A stretch of DNA of 64,000 nt from WTFY01 sp011523795 (GCA_965207475.1 OZ242278.1:1736001-1800000); one strand, 5' to 3'. Shown: positions 17,825 through 27,473, numbered from the stretch's first letter. Notes: generated by a model not told the origin, from the sequence alone. Numbers and translations are program-made.

Positions 17825-18228
17825 CTTTCAACACCTGCCAGATTGAGTTCAGGAAAGCTGTTAGTCAATCAATTTCCCAAGGGACTTTTCCATGCCTGAA
17901 TAGACAGTGGATATACAGGCCATGGGGAAACAGTCTGTGGTACTGATATGAGGTGTATGATAGCGACTTGACAGCGATGGCCCCAGGAAAGGCTCACGAG
18001 TTGATCGAAGTTGATTGCTTAACCACCTGTTTAAAGCTATTTGTCTACCAGCAAACACTCAATGGGCACATAGTATTTCTCTGGGGCTTCCTTCCGAAAA
18101 CAGTATGCTCAGTTCGGCACGGTCAAGGAGTTCAGTCCAATTATGGTACGGTACTATTTCACCCGGTTGTTCGGAATTGGTGTCTCAGGCTGCTAATCTG
18201 AATTTCTTGTCCAAGGCAATCTCTTATT
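17825..18228. other. Gene-free gap between mlaC and murA
   Basis: 404 bases without a supported gene. Relatives often hold mlaB (STAS protein) and ibaG/bolA here. Open frames at 17953-18201 and 18015-18248 exist, but neither shows STAS or BolA motifs that I recognise, and the second runs into murA. A TTGACA at 17968 has no matching -10. The murA promoter is expected here but I could not place it. Confidence 0.45.
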
Positions 18229-19488
18229 ATGGAAAAATTATTGATTGACGGTGGCCAGTCTTTGGAAGGTGAGATACGGGTCTCAGGAGCCAAAAATGCA
18301 GTGTTACCTATATTGGCTGCGACTCTTTTGGCAGATGGACCCATGCAAATTGAGAATGTTCCGCATTTGCAGGACGTAACGACAACTATGGAACTGCTTG
18401 GTCGTATGGGAGTGTCCCTGACACTGGACGAACGCATGAATATCGAAGTGGACTCCAGCACAATCAACGAGTTGTTCGCACCTTATGAGGTTGTCAAGAC
18501 AATGCGGGCTTCAATATTGGTACTAGGGCCTTTGCTTACACGTTTTGGGCGGGCAGAAGTGTCCCTGCCCGGAGGCTGTGCTATCGGCTCGCGTCCCGTG
18601 AATTTACATTTGCACGGTCTTGAAGCAATGGGGGCAGAAATCGAGGTGAAAGGTGGTTATATCCATGCCCGTTCGAAGCGTCTGGAGGGCACTCATCTGG
18701 TGATGGACAGCGTGACCGTCACTGGCACAGAAAACCTTATGATGGCGGCGACCCTTGCAGCAGGTACTACCATTATTGAAAACGCGGCACGTGAACCTGA
18801 AGTGACAGACTTGGCAAACTGCCTGAACAAAATGGGTGCCAATATAGAAGGTGCGGGCACCGGGACGATTGCAGTTCATGGTGTGGAAAAATTATACGGG
18901 TGTCAGTACAGTGTGCTCGCTGACCGGATTGAAACGGGAACGTTTCTTGTCGCGACGGCCATCACGGGTGGTCACGTTCGGTTGAAAAATACACAGCCAA
19001 ATTTTCTGGAGTCGATACTTCTGAAGCTGAAGGAAGCAGGTGCGTCTATTCATTGCGATGCAGACTGGGTAGAAATTGACATGTACAAACGCCGCCCCAA
19101 AAGCGTAGATATCTGTACTGCTCCGTATCCTGCATTCCCAACTGATATGCAGGCCCAGTTTACTGCACTGAATTGTATAGCGGAGGGGTCTGGTACAATA
19201 ACGGAATCCGTATTCGAAAACCGATTCATGCATGTTCAGGAAATGCAGCGTATGGGAGCAAATATAAAAGTCACAGGAAACACAGCAATTGTCACGGGGG
19301 TGGACAGGCTGGTCGCAGCTCCTGTAATGGCAACTGACTTGCGGGCTTCAGCCAGCCTTATCTTGGCCGGACTGATTGCTGAGGGTCAGACCATAGTGGA
19401 TCGAATCTACCACATAGACCGTGGCTACGAGTGCATAGAGGAAAAACTGACGCAGCTGGGTGCCCGTATACGTCGTGTCCCGCATTGA
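18229..19488 (+). CDS. murA: UDP-N-acetylglucosamine 1-carboxyvinyltransferase
   Basis: The 419-residue enzyme does the first committed step of peptidoglycan synthesis, adding enolpyruvate to UDP-GlcNAc. The N-terminus LLIDGGQSLEGEIRVSGAKN is typical. The catalytic loop is LPGGCAIGSRP with Cys117, the residue that fosfomycin alkylates, so the fosfomycin-sensitive form is expected. The Asp-containing AQFTALN segment and RASASLILAGLIA near the end are present. The length equals that of E. coli MurA. hisG follows 43 bases later. Confidence 0.97.
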   Translation: MEKLLIDGGQSLEGEIRVSGAKNAVLPILAATLLADGPMQIENVPHLQDVTTTMELLGRMGVSLTLDERMNIEVDSSTINELFAPYEVVKTMRASILVLGPLLTRFGRAEVSLPGGCAIGSRPVNLHLHGLEAMGAEIEVKGGYIHARSKRLEGTHLVMDSVTVTGTENLMMAATLAAGTTIIENAAREPEVTDLANCLNKMGANIEGAGTGTIAVHGVEKLYGCQYSVLADRIETGTFLVATAITGGHVRLKNTQPNFLESILLKLKEAGASIHCDADWVEIDMYKRRPKSVDICTAPYPAFPTDMQAQFTALNCIAEGSGTITESVFENRFMHVQEMQRMGANIKVTGNTAIVTGVDRLVAAPVMATDLRASASLILAGLIAEGQTIVDRIYHIDRGYECIEEKLTQLGARIRRVPH

Positions 19489-19531
19489 TCAGTGATGGCC
19501 ACGAGATTATTGTTCCTGTTTTCATTAGCGC

Positions 19532-20179
19532 ATGACAAAGAAAGCCAGTTTGGACGTGATTACTATAGCTGTATCAAAGGGGCGCGTCTTTGAGGAGAGC
19601 CTGTCACTTCTTGCAGCGCTGGGCATCACTGTACCAGAAGAGGACCTGGATGGTCGCAAGCTTCTGTTATCAACCAGTCGACCAGGAGTTCGTCTTCTGA
19701 TCATTCGCTCAAGAGATGTACCGACCTATGTACAGTATGGTGTAGCTGAGTTAGGCATAGTGGGCAAGGACGTATTGATGGAATTCAATGGAGACGGAAT
19801 CTATGAGCCTGTAGACCTGGGCATTGCCAAGTGCCGTCTCATGGTAGCCGTGGCAGAGGATGGGAACGAGAATCGCAGGCGCATGCGTGTAGCAACCAAG
19901 TATGTGCGCAGCACGCAACGACATTTTGCACAAAAAGGGCAGCAGGTAGAGCTGATAAAGCTTTACGGCTCTATGGAGTTGGCACCAGTGCTGGGACTGG
20001 CTGACTGTATCGTAGACCTGGTTGCCACAGGTAATACGCTTAAAGCGAATGGCTTGGTGCCTGTCGAGCACATTTCTGACATTAGCTGTCGTCTCATAGT
20101 CAATAAGGCAGCAATGAAGATAAAATCTGATACACTTAAGTCCCTTATTGAACAATTTAAGCAAGCAGTTAAGAAATAA
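19532..20179 (+). CDS. hisG: ATP phosphoribosyltransferase, short form
   Basis: The 215-residue protein catalyses the first step of histidine synthesis (ATP plus PRPP). It shows AVSKGRVFEESL, VGKDVLMEFN and the PRPP loop DCIVDLVATGNTLKANGL. The C-terminal regulatory ACT-like domain of the long form (about 299 residues) is absent. In other bacteria the short form works only with HisZ, a HisRS-like subunit, which is not in this window. It is followed after 24 bases by a DAHP synthase gene rather than by hisD. Confidence 0.95.
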   Translation: MTKKASLDVITIAVSKGRVFEESLSLLAALGITVPEEDLDGRKLLLSTSRPGVRLLIIRSRDVPTYVQYGVAELGIVGKDVLMEFNGDGIYEPVDLGIAKCRLMVAVAEDGNENRRRMRVATKYVRSTQRHFAQKGQQVELIKLYGSMELAPVLGLADCIVDLVATGNTLKANGLVPVEHISDISCRLIVNKAAMKIKSDTLKSLIEQFKQAVKK

Positions 20180-20203
20180 ACGGTTTTTCTAGGTAAATTA
20201 GAC

Positions 20204-21283
20204 ATGAGCTATCCTACAGATGATCTCAGAATTGCAGAAACCAAAGAGGTGATATCCCCTTCGGTACTGCGTAGTGAATATCCAATTACTGACAATGCCT
20301 CCAAGTGCGTATTCAATGCACGCACGGATATCCAGAAGATACTTCATGGAGGAGATGATCGTTTGCTTGTAATTGTTGGTCCCTGTTCGATACATGACCC
20401 TGAAGCTGCAATCGAATATGCTAATCGCCTGTCAGCCATGCGCAGTAAGTTCAAAAGTGATCTGGCGATTGTAATGCGTGTTTATTTTGAAAAGCCACGT
20501 ACAACAGTCGGTTGGAAAGGGTTAATCAATGATCCTGATTTGGATGGGAGCTTCAAAATCAACAAGGGTCTGCGTATTGCACGAAAGTTGCTGCTGGACC
20601 TGAATGAAATGGGTTTGCCCTCTGGTACAGAGTACCTGGATTTGATCAGTCCCCAATATGTTGCAGATCTGGTGAGTTGGGGTGCAATTGGTGCACGTAC
20701 AACTGAGAGCCAGGTTCATCGGGAACTTGCAAGCGGGTTATCCTGTCCGGTTGGCTTCAAAAATGCAACGAGTGGTGATCTGCAGGTTGCTGTAGATGCA
20801 GTGGGTTCTGCGATTCATCCGCATCACTTCCTGTCTGTAACCAAGTTCGGCAGGTCAGCAATATTCTCTACTGTTGGCAACAAGGACTGCCATATTATCT
20901 TGCGCGGGGGTGGCAAAGAGCCAAATTACAGTCAGGAAAGCATCAATCTGGCTGCAGACTTACTTGAGAAGTCTGGCTTGGCTCCTCGGCTGATGGTGGA
21001 TTGCAGTCATGCGAACAGTTTCAAGCAGCATGACAGACAAATGGAGGTGGGAAAATCCATTTCTTCCCAGATAAGTACGGGGGACACACGCATATTCGGT
21101 GTGATGATTGAAAGCCACCTTGTTCCTGGCCGTCAGGATGCGAAGCCCGATGGAGCATTGACATACGGTCAAAGCATCACTGATGCCTGCATTGGATGGC
21201 AGGAAACGGAGGAGTTGCTTCACTTGCTCGCTGAGGCCGGACGTGAGCGGCGGCATGTCAGTTCTACTGCCACTGCTGCGTAA
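20204..21283 (+). CDS. aroG: 3-deoxy-7-phosphoheptulonate synthase, class I
   Basis: The 359-residue enzyme joins PEP and erythrose-4-phosphate, opening the shikimate pathway. Class I (AroF/G/H) features are visible: LLVIVGPCSIHDP, MRVYFEKPRTTVGWKG, GARTTESQVHRELASGLS and DCSHANS. From sequence alone I cannot say which aromatic amino acid inhibits it, so the symbol marks the family. It lies between hisG and hisD with gaps of 24 and 18 bases, an unusual place that may couple aromatic and histidine synthesis at the transcript level. Confidence 0.93.
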   Translation: MSYPTDDLRIAETKEVISPSVLRSEYPITDNASKCVFNARTDIQKILHGGDDRLLVIVGPCSIHDPEAAIEYANRLSAMRSKFKSDLAIVMRVYFEKPRTTVGWKGLINDPDLDGSFKINKGLRIARKLLLDLNEMGLPSGTEYLDLISPQYVADLVSWGAIGARTTESQVHRELASGLSCPVGFKNATSGDLQVAVDAVGSAIHPHHFLSVTKFGRSAIFSTVGNKDCHIILRGGGKEPNYSQESINLAADLLEKSGLAPRLMVDCSHANSFKQHDRQMEVGKSISSQISTGDTRIFGVMIESHLVPGRQDAKPDGALTYGQSITDACIGWQETEELLHLLAEAGRERRHVSSTATAA

Positions 21284-21301
21284 TTCTGAATCAGCATAGC
21301 C

Positions 21302-22603
21302 ATGCTGGAGATTAGACGTCTTAATATCCAAGACGCAGATTTCCCTGCGCAGTTTGAAACGTGGCTCTCTAGCAGTCAAATGTATGAAGAGGATGTGCAT
21401 AGAACTGTCGAAGAGATCATCGAGGCGGTTCGCTTTCGAGGCGACGAAGCGATTCTTGAACTCACCCGGCACCATGATCATGTTTCTGTGCAGCGGGTGA
21501 AAGATCTGGAAGTTTCAGGCTCGCAAATGCAGGAGGCTTTGCAGAACATTGACAATGAACAGCGTGCTGCACTTGATGCCGCTGCATCTCGAATTCGGTG
21601 TTATGCAGACCAGCAACGGATCAGGTCATGGTCAATTAAGGATGAATACGGGAATACCATGGGCCAGAGGGTTACCGCTTTGCAAAGCGTAGGTGTATAC
21701 GTTCCTGGCGGAACTGCCGCTTACCCGTCTTCCGTTCTGATGAATGTAATACCTGCAAAAGTCGCGGGAGTTGAGCTTATTTGCATGGCAGTTCCTGCGC
21801 CGCATGGAAAATTAAATCCGATGGTCCTGGCAGCAGGCGCCATTGCTGAAGTGGATCGGGTATTTACAATTGGCGGTGCACAGGCTGTTGCAGCATTTGC
21901 TTATGGAACACAAACAGTCCCTAAAGTCGATAAAATCGTAGGCCCTGGCAATACATATGTGTCAAGTGCCAAGCGAATGCTGTTTGGGCAGGTTGGCATA
22001 GACATGATTGCAGGACCTTCAGAAGTACTGGTGATTTGCGATGAGAGTGCAAACCCCGAATGGGTTGCGATGGACCTGTTTTCGCAGGCTGAACATGACA
22101 GCCATGCACGCGCCATACTGATTGCAAATCAGGATGTGTTTCTGCAGAGTGTTCTGGATCATATGAATCGTCTGCTTGGTCGGTTGGACCGTGCTGATAC
22201 TATTGCGCAGTCGATAAAACATTGTGGTGCGTTCATAAAGGTTAATAGCCTAAGTGAAGCGGCTGAACTGAGTAATAGGATTGCACCGGAACATTTGGCA
22301 TTATGTGTGTCAGAACCCGATATGTTACTGAAAATGATTCGTAACGCAGGAGCAGTATTTCTGGGACATCAGGCTCCTGAAGTGTTCGGGGATTACTGTG
22401 CCGGACCCAATCACGTTTTACCTACTGCCGGCACTGCAAGGTATTCGTCACCTTTGGGAGTGTATGATTTTCAAAAGCGTACAAGTGTAGTGAGCTGTAC
22501 CCGTGAAGGAGCAGTGAAACTGGGTGCGATCGCAGCCGTGCTGGCACACAGTGAAGGGCTGACGGCACATGCAAAGTCGGCCGAATACCGGCGAAAGCAG
22601 TAA
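21302..22603 (+). CDS. hisD: Histidinol dehydrogenase
   Basis: The 433-residue zinc enzyme oxidises histidinol to histidine in two NAD-dependent steps. Hallmarks are VGVYVPGGTAAYPSSVLMN, VDKIVGPGNTYV, DMIAGPSEVLVI and the catalytic pair in NRIAPEHLAL. The C-terminal block GPNHVLPTAGTARY and SPLGVYDF is intact. It begins 18 bases after aroG and is followed by hisC after 23 bases. Confidence 0.97.
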   Translation: MLEIRRLNIQDADFPAQFETWLSSSQMYEEDVHRTVEEIIEAVRFRGDEAILELTRHHDHVSVQRVKDLEVSGSQMQEALQNIDNEQRAALDAAASRIRCYADQQRIRSWSIKDEYGNTMGQRVTALQSVGVYVPGGTAAYPSSVLMNVIPAKVAGVELICMAVPAPHGKLNPMVLAAGAIAEVDRVFTIGGAQAVAAFAYGTQTVPKVDKIVGPGNTYVSSAKRMLFGQVGIDMIAGPSEVLVICDESANPEWVAMDLFSQAEHDSHARAILIANQDVFLQSVLDHMNRLLGRLDRADTIAQSIKHCGAFIKVNSLSEAAELSNRIAPEHLALCVSEPDMLLKMIRNAGAVFLGHQAPEVFGDYCAGPNHVLPTAGTARYSSPLGVYDFQKRTSVVSCTREGAVKLGAIAAVLAHSEGLTAHAKSAEYRRKQ

Positions 22604-22626
22604 TCAGCTATCTGGTTGTCCCATTT

Positions 22627-23703
22627 ATGAATATTTCACCACGACAGTTGCTGCGTGCTGAAATTCGCAGTCTTAGTGCATATAGCGTGGCTGATATTCA
22701 GGATTGCATTAAGCTGGATGCGATGGAAAATCCTTATGACTGGCCACAGGAACTAAGGGAAAAGCTGCAAATTCCGCTATTGCAAGCTTCATTTAACCGT
22801 TATCCAGACTCGAGAGCGACCGAACTGGTTCAGAATTTCCGCAAGACGTTTTCGGTTCCCCATGGCATTGAATTGATGTTCGGTAATGGCTCAGACGAAC
22901 TGATCCAGATTTTGATCATGGCAGTAGCAAGGGCCGATGCCTGTATTCTCACTGTTACGCCAAGCTTTTCCATGTATGAGCTGATTGCCAAGTTCATAGG
23001 TGTGCGGGTCATCAAGGTTCCGTTGTCTGCCGATTCTTTTTCCTTACAGACGGAATTGGTTGGTGAAGCAATTCGTGAGCATAACCCGGCCTTGATATTT
23101 CTTGCTTACCCAAATAATCCTACTGGGACACTTTGGCCGCAGCAGCAGGTTGAACAAATCGTACATCAGTCCGGAGGGCTGGTGGTCATTGATGAAGCTT
23201 ACTTTCCGTTCTCTGCTTGTACGATGTTGCCGTTAATTGAAAGGCATGCGCATGTGCTGGTATTGCGAACTCTGTCCAAAATGGGTTTTGCAGGATTGCG
23301 TTTGGGTTGTTTGCTGGGCAGGGAAATTTGGGTCACAGAATTCAACAAGCTCCGCCTGCCCTACAATATCAACATCCTGACGCAAATTAGCACCAAAATT
23401 GCATTGGAAAATATTGCAACTTTCAACAAGCAGACCCGGATGATTTGTGAACAAAGAAAGCAGTTGACGTCAGCAATGCATGATATAAGTGGTATCCAAG
23501 TGTTTCCAAGTCATGCTAATTTTGTGTTGTTCAGGACGTTGGAAGTACCTGCCGCAACGGTCTTCAATCGTTTGACAGAGCGAAATATCATGATAAAAAA
23601 TGTTGCGGACAATGATCTGCTGGAGAATTGCCTGAGAGTGACGGTAGGTACAGAAGAGGAATCCCAGGCTTTTCTTAACGCATTGAGAGATTCTTTGATC
23701 TGA
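22627..23703 (+). CDS. hisC: Histidinol-phosphate aminotransferase
   Basis: The 358-residue PLP enzyme makes histidinol phosphate. It has fold-type I motifs: KLDAMENPYDWP, RYPDSRATELV, FGNGSDELIQ, YPNNPTGTLWP, VVIDEAYFPF, and the PLP-binding Lys in RTLSKMGFAGLRLG. It ends the his run. In Pseudomonas a DegS/AlgW-type protease gene follows hisC; here only 82 bases separate it from the Nif3 gene, so that protease gene is absent. Confidence 0.96.
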   Translation: MNISPRQLLRAEIRSLSAYSVADIQDCIKLDAMENPYDWPQELREKLQIPLLQASFNRYPDSRATELVQNFRKTFSVPHGIELMFGNGSDELIQILIMAVARADACILTVTPSFSMYELIAKFIGVRVIKVPLSADSFSLQTELVGEAIREHNPALIFLAYPNNPTGTLWPQQQVEQIVHQSGGLVVIDEAYFPFSACTMLPLIERHAHVLVLRTLSKMGFAGLRLGCLLGREIWVTEFNKLRLPYNINILTQISTKIALENIATFNKQTRMICEQRKQLTSAMHDISGIQVFPSHANFVLFRTLEVPAATVFNRLTERNIMIKNVADNDLLENCLRVTVGTEEESQAFLNALRDSLI

Positions 23704-23785
23704 CAGGAGCCTTTATCAATATGTTTACAGGGGTGGACACGCCCAGTAACTGAACCGTCAGGATGGCCCCATTTCTTCAACTAAT

Positions 23786-24544
23786 ATGGTACAACTTCAA
23801 GAACTTGTAAGATATACGAACAGTTTCTTACAGACAAACAGCTTCTCAGATTACAGTCCGAATGGGTTGCAGGTTGAGGGCAGGGAGACTATACATCGCA
23901 TAGTAACTGGTGTGAGTGCTAGTTTGGCATTGCTTGAGGTCGCGTATGCCAAGCAAGTTGATGCAATTTTCGTTCACCACGGATACTTCTGGAAAAACGA
24001 AAACCCATGCGTGATTGGCACCAAGCGAACTCGTCTTGAGTTGCTTTTAAAAAATGACATCAGTCTTTTTGCCTATCATTTACCTTTGGACATGCATCCG
24101 GAAGTTGGGAACAATTTTCAATTGGGACGCCTTCTCGGCATTCATTCGGATGGTTTGCTTCAATCCAGTGACCAGATTATCTGTGGGAGTCACGGACATT
24201 TTGACGAGCCTGTACAAGCAGAAACCCTCAAATATCTGATTGATACAAAACTGCAGCGCAGTTGCATCCATGTGGATGCGGGACCTGAAAAAATTTCTAC
24301 TGTGGGCTGGTGTACAGGGGCTGGTCAAAAATTTATTGAGCTGGCAATAGAAAAACATCTGGATGCATATATCAGTGGTGAAATATCAGAACCAACTGCA
24401 CACCTTGCGAGAGAGGCAGGGATACATTATTTTGCTGCTGGCCATCATGCGACTGAGCGATACGGGATTCAGGCGTTAGGTGAGCATCTGATGCAGAAAT
24501 TTGATCTCACTCATGAGTTTGTAGATATTGATAATCCTGCATAA
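23786..24544 (+). CDS. Nif3-like dinuclear metal centre protein
   Basis: The 252-residue protein belongs to the NIF3/YbgI family, toroidal hexamers with a two-metal site. The metal ligands are seen in IFVHHGYFW, YHLPLDMHPEVGNN and FAAGHHATERYG near the C-terminus. The opening YSPNGLQVEG is typical. Some members have been linked to GTP cyclohydrolase activity or DNA repair, but the function is not settled. It lies between the his genes and petABC, as in many gammaproteobacteria. Confidence 0.9.
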   Translation: MVQLQELVRYTNSFLQTNSFSDYSPNGLQVEGRETIHRIVTGVSASLALLEVAYAKQVDAIFVHHGYFWKNENPCVIGTKRTRLELLLKNDISLFAYHLPLDMHPEVGNNFQLGRLLGIHSDGLLQSSDQIICGSHGHFDEPVQAETLKYLIDTKLQRSCIHVDAGPEKISTVGWCTGAGQKFIELAIEKHLDAYISGEISEPTAHLAREAGIHYFAAGHHATERYGIQALGEHLMQKFDLTHEFVDIDNPA

Positions 24545-24733
24545 AGCCAGTCTTGCTTGAGTTTTACTTGACGGATTTTGGATCTTGAGCCATCCTACGT
24601 ATCTTTTGCAGCATGATGTTCTAAATCAGGCACTGTGAGTACTCATACTAGAATTTACTGAACATCAAGTCTCTTTGGAACGTTCACAGTCAGAGTCTAC
24701 GTTTTATTTATAAGTGAGTGAGGGAGCCGTAAC

Positions 24734-25327
24734 ATGGCAAATGACGATCTAGATCATAGCCGCCGTAAAGCACTGACTGGTGGTGTCGTAATCGTGGGTG
24801 GTATTGGTGCGGCAATTACAGCTTGGCCATTTGTTGCAAGTATGAACCCCAGTGCCAGTGCCCTGGCTGCAGGAGCACCAGTAGAGGTGGATGTAAGTAA
24901 AATGCAGCCCGGGCAACAGATACAGGAAATCTGGCGCCGCAAACCTGTATGGATCATTCGCCGAACACCAGAAATGATAAGTACACTGGGTGTGCTAACT
25001 CCCAAACTGCGTGATCCGAACTCTAAAGATAGCCAACAGCCTGCGTTTGCCCGAAATGAATTTCGTTCAATCAAGGAGGAGTATCTAGTGTTGATAGGGA
25101 TTTGCACTCACCTTGGCTGTTCACCGGAGTTCAGGCCTGAACCTGGAACGATCAGTCCCACTTGGCCTGGTGGATTCTACTGTGCATGTCATGGATCGAG
25201 ATTTGATCTTGCAGGACGTGTCTACAAGAATGTTCCTGCAAATAAGAACCTTGAAGTTCCCCCCTACTATTTTCCTAGCAGCGGTCGTCTTTTGATTGGT
25301 GTAACCAGAGAGGAGGCTGCGGCATGA
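24734..25327 (+). CDS. petA: Cytochrome bc1 Rieske iron-sulfur subunit
   Basis: The 197-residue subunit moves electrons from ubiquinol to cytochrome c1. The N-terminus has a twin-arginine motif (SRRKALT) followed by a hydrophobic anchor that stays uncut. The 2Fe-2S ligands are CTHLGC (about residue 120) and CACHGSRFD (about 155). GAGGGAG stands about 7 bases before ATG 24734. petB follows with a 4-base ATGA overlap. The 189-base gap upstream probably holds the pet promoter, which I could not fix with confidence. Confidence 0.97.
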   Translation: MANDDLDHSRRKALTGGVVIVGGIGAAITAWPFVASMNPSASALAAGAPVEVDVSKMQPGQQIQEIWRRKPVWIIRRTPEMISTLGVLTPKLRDPNSKDSQQPAFARNEFRSIKEEYLVLIGICTHLGCSPEFRPEPGTISPTWPGGFYCACHGSRFDLAGRVYKNVPANKNLEVPPYYFPSSGRLLIGVTREEAAA

Positions 25328-26718
25328 GTGGAGAAACTCGTGGCCTACTGGGCTGGATAGATGCAAGGTTCCCGCTCACCAAGATGTGGAGGGAGCATCT
25401 ATCTGAATACTATGCCCCTAAAAATTTCAATTTCTGGTATTTCTTTGGTTCACTTGCACTACTTGTTCTGGTTATCCAGATTTTAAGCGGCATCTTTTTA
25501 ACGATGCATTACAAGCCTGACGCCGACCTAGCTTTCGCTTCAGTTGAACATATCATGCGTGATGTCAATTGGGGCTGGCTGATTCGTTACATGCATTCCA
25601 CAGGTGCGTCGTTTTTCTTCATTGTTGTGTACCTGCACATGTTTCGTGCCCTGATGTATGGTTCGTTCAAAAACCCACGTGAATTGCTATGGGTTTTCGG
25701 AATGCTGATATATGTAGCCCTGATGGCTGAGGCTTTCATGGGTTATTTGCTGCCATGGGGCAACATGTCTTACTGGGGAGCCCAGGTGATCATCAATCTA
25801 TTCAATACTATCCCATACGTTGGCGAAGCTATTTCTGAGTGGATACGAGGGGATTTTGTGATCTCTGATGCTACACTGAACCGTTTCTTCTCTTTGCACG
25901 TTATTGCCATGCCACTTGCATTACTTGCATTGGTGGTTGGCCATATCCTGGCATTGCATGAGGTGGGTTCCAACAATCCAGACGGGGTTGAAATCAAGAA
26001 GAACAAGAATGCTGATGGTACTCCAGTTGATGGTGTCCCTTTCCACCCTTATTACACCGTCAAGGATATTTTCGGCGCGGTTGTGTTTTTGGTCATATTT
26101 TCAGTGGTAGTGTTTTTCATCCCTGACATGTACGGCTATTTTCTCGAACATGCAAATTTTGACCCTGCCAGCGCACTGAATACACCGGAGCATATTGCAC
26201 CTATCTGGTACTTTACACCTTTCTATACCGTGTTGCGTGCCATTCCTGATCCCTTTGGCGGATTCGTGGGGATGAGTCTTTCCATCATAGTACTGTTTTT
26301 CCTGCCATGGATTGATCGAAACCCTGTCAAGTCTATCCGTTACCGAAGTTTTTTATTCAAATTTAATCTCATCGTATTTGCAATTACGTTTTTCATTCTC
26401 GGTTACTTGGGGCTAAATGCAGTCACACCTCTGTACTCTCAACTAGCCTTACGGTTTACGGAGTTGTACTTCCTGTTTTTCGTTGTACTTTGGGCTTACA
26501 GCAGGACACATGGTAGGGTTTTCTGGATTAGTAGCTTTGTAATACTGCTGGGTGCAATCACTCTTTACGATTTCTTCATGAATACATCTGAAAGTCCTGA
26601 GCTTATCTGGCAGACATGGGGTATTCCGGCGGCCTATCTGGTTGTTACATTGCTGCTTCCCTGTGTGTTGATGCAGCTGAGTCAAGACAAAGAAGTACCT
26701 GAGCGAGTGACATCATGA
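25324..26718 (+). CDS. petB: Cytochrome b subunit of the bc1 complex
   Basis: The 464-residue membrane protein carries the two b hemes and the quinol (Qo) and quinone (Qi) sites. Heme-ligand histidines appear in RYMHSTG, VVYLHMFR, SLHVIAMP and LVVGHILALHE. MGYLLPWGNMSYWGAQVI marks the Qo cd helix region. The ef-loop motif, PEWY in mitochondria, reads PIWY here (APIWYFTPFY); non-Glu versions are common in beta- and gammaproteobacteria. The C-terminal part has extra hydrophobic helices. It overlaps both neighbours by 4 bases, so the complex is coupled at translation. Confidence 0.96.
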   Translation: MSGETRGLLGWIDARFPLTKMWREHLSEYYAPKNFNFWYFFGSLALLVLVIQILSGIFLTMHYKPDADLAFASVEHIMRDVNWGWLIRYMHSTGASFFFIVVYLHMFRALMYGSFKNPRELLWVFGMLIYVALMAEAFMGYLLPWGNMSYWGAQVIINLFNTIPYVGEAISEWIRGDFVISDATLNRFFSLHVIAMPLALLALVVGHILALHEVGSNNPDGVEIKKNKNADGTPVDGVPFHPYYTVKDIFGAVVFLVIFSVVVFFIPDMYGYFLEHANFDPASALNTPEHIAPIWYFTPFYTVLRAIPDPFGGFVGMSLSIIVLFFLPWIDRNPVKSIRYRSFLFKFNLIVFAITFFILGYLGLNAVTPLYSQLALRFTELYFLFFVVLWAYSRTHGRVFWISSFVILLGAITLYDFFMNTSESPELIWQTWGIPAAYLVVTLLLPCVLMQLSQDKEVPERVTS

Positions 26719-27473
26719 AATCCAGTGTAAAATTACTTGTTGTAATTACAATTCTGACCTGTGGAAACTATGCTTGGTCGGCAGGCACAGGTGCTCATGG
26801 GGTATTCGAGAAAATTCATGTAGACCTGAGTGATAAGACTTCATTACAACGGGGTGCAAAATATTTCGTTAATTACTGTCTAAGCTGTCATCCAGCGAAA
26901 CACAGCCGTTACCAGCGAGTTGCCGATGACCTAGGTATCAGCGAGAGCTTGACAAAAGATAACCTGATCTTTACTGATCAAAAATTTGGTGACCTGATGA
27001 CTGTTGCCATGAAAAGGGAGGATGCAACTAAATGGTTTTTAGGCATTGACCCACCAGATTTAAGCACTCATGCGCGAGCGATCGGTCCGCAGGCAGTGTA
27101 TGAATACCTGAAGTCATTCTATGCCGATGACACGCGTCCATTTGGTGTCAACAATCTGCATTTGCCTAACACGGCAATGCCACATGTACTGATAAACTTG
27201 CAGGGGTTGCAGAAAGCTGTATTCCATGAAGAAGTCGGGAAAAATGGGAAGGAACACCCTGTTTTCGACAGATTCGAAATCTCGCAACCAGGCTCTCTCA
27301 GTGAGGAAGAGTACGAGCGTGTAGTAGTGGATATCGTCAATTTTCTGGCGTATTTGAGTGAACCGGCCCAATTGGTCCGGAAAAAGATTGGCATAGGAGT
27401 GCTGTTTTTTCTAGCTGTTCTAGGGGTACTCTCCTATTTCATGAAAAAAAACTACTGGAAGGATATCCACTGA
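26715..27473 (+). CDS. petC: Cytochrome c1 subunit of the bc1 complex
   Basis: The 252-residue subunit passes electrons from Rieske protein to soluble cytochrome c. A signal peptide (ending near WSAG) is followed by the heme c site CLSCH at residues 55-59. The axial Met probably lies in the MTVAMKREDATKWFG-like segment or the later NTAMPHVL. A C-terminal membrane helix (about residues 225-243) with a basic tail anchors it. It starts inside the petB stop (ATGA). This completes the three-subunit bacterial bc1. Confidence 0.95.
   Translation: MKSSVKLLVVITILTCGNYAWSAGTGAHGVFEKIHVDLSDKTSLQRGAKYFVNYCLSCHPAKHSRYQRVADDLGISESLTKDNLIFTDQKFGDLMTVAMKREDATKWFLGIDPPDLSTHARAIGPQAVYEYLKSFYADDTRPFGVNNLHLPNTAMPHVLINLQGLQKAVFHEEVGKNGKEHPVFDRFEISQPGSLSEEEYERVVVDIVNFLAYLSEPAQLVRKKIGIGVLFFLAVLGVLSYFMKKNYWKDIH

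Noticed and set aside
17968..17973. Perfect TTGACA before murA
   Set aside because: The bases 17 downstream (GGCTCA) do not resemble a -10 box.
18015..18248. 77-codon open frame that might be an eroded mlaB
   Set aside because: No STAS motif found, and it runs through the murA start; kept only as a gap note.
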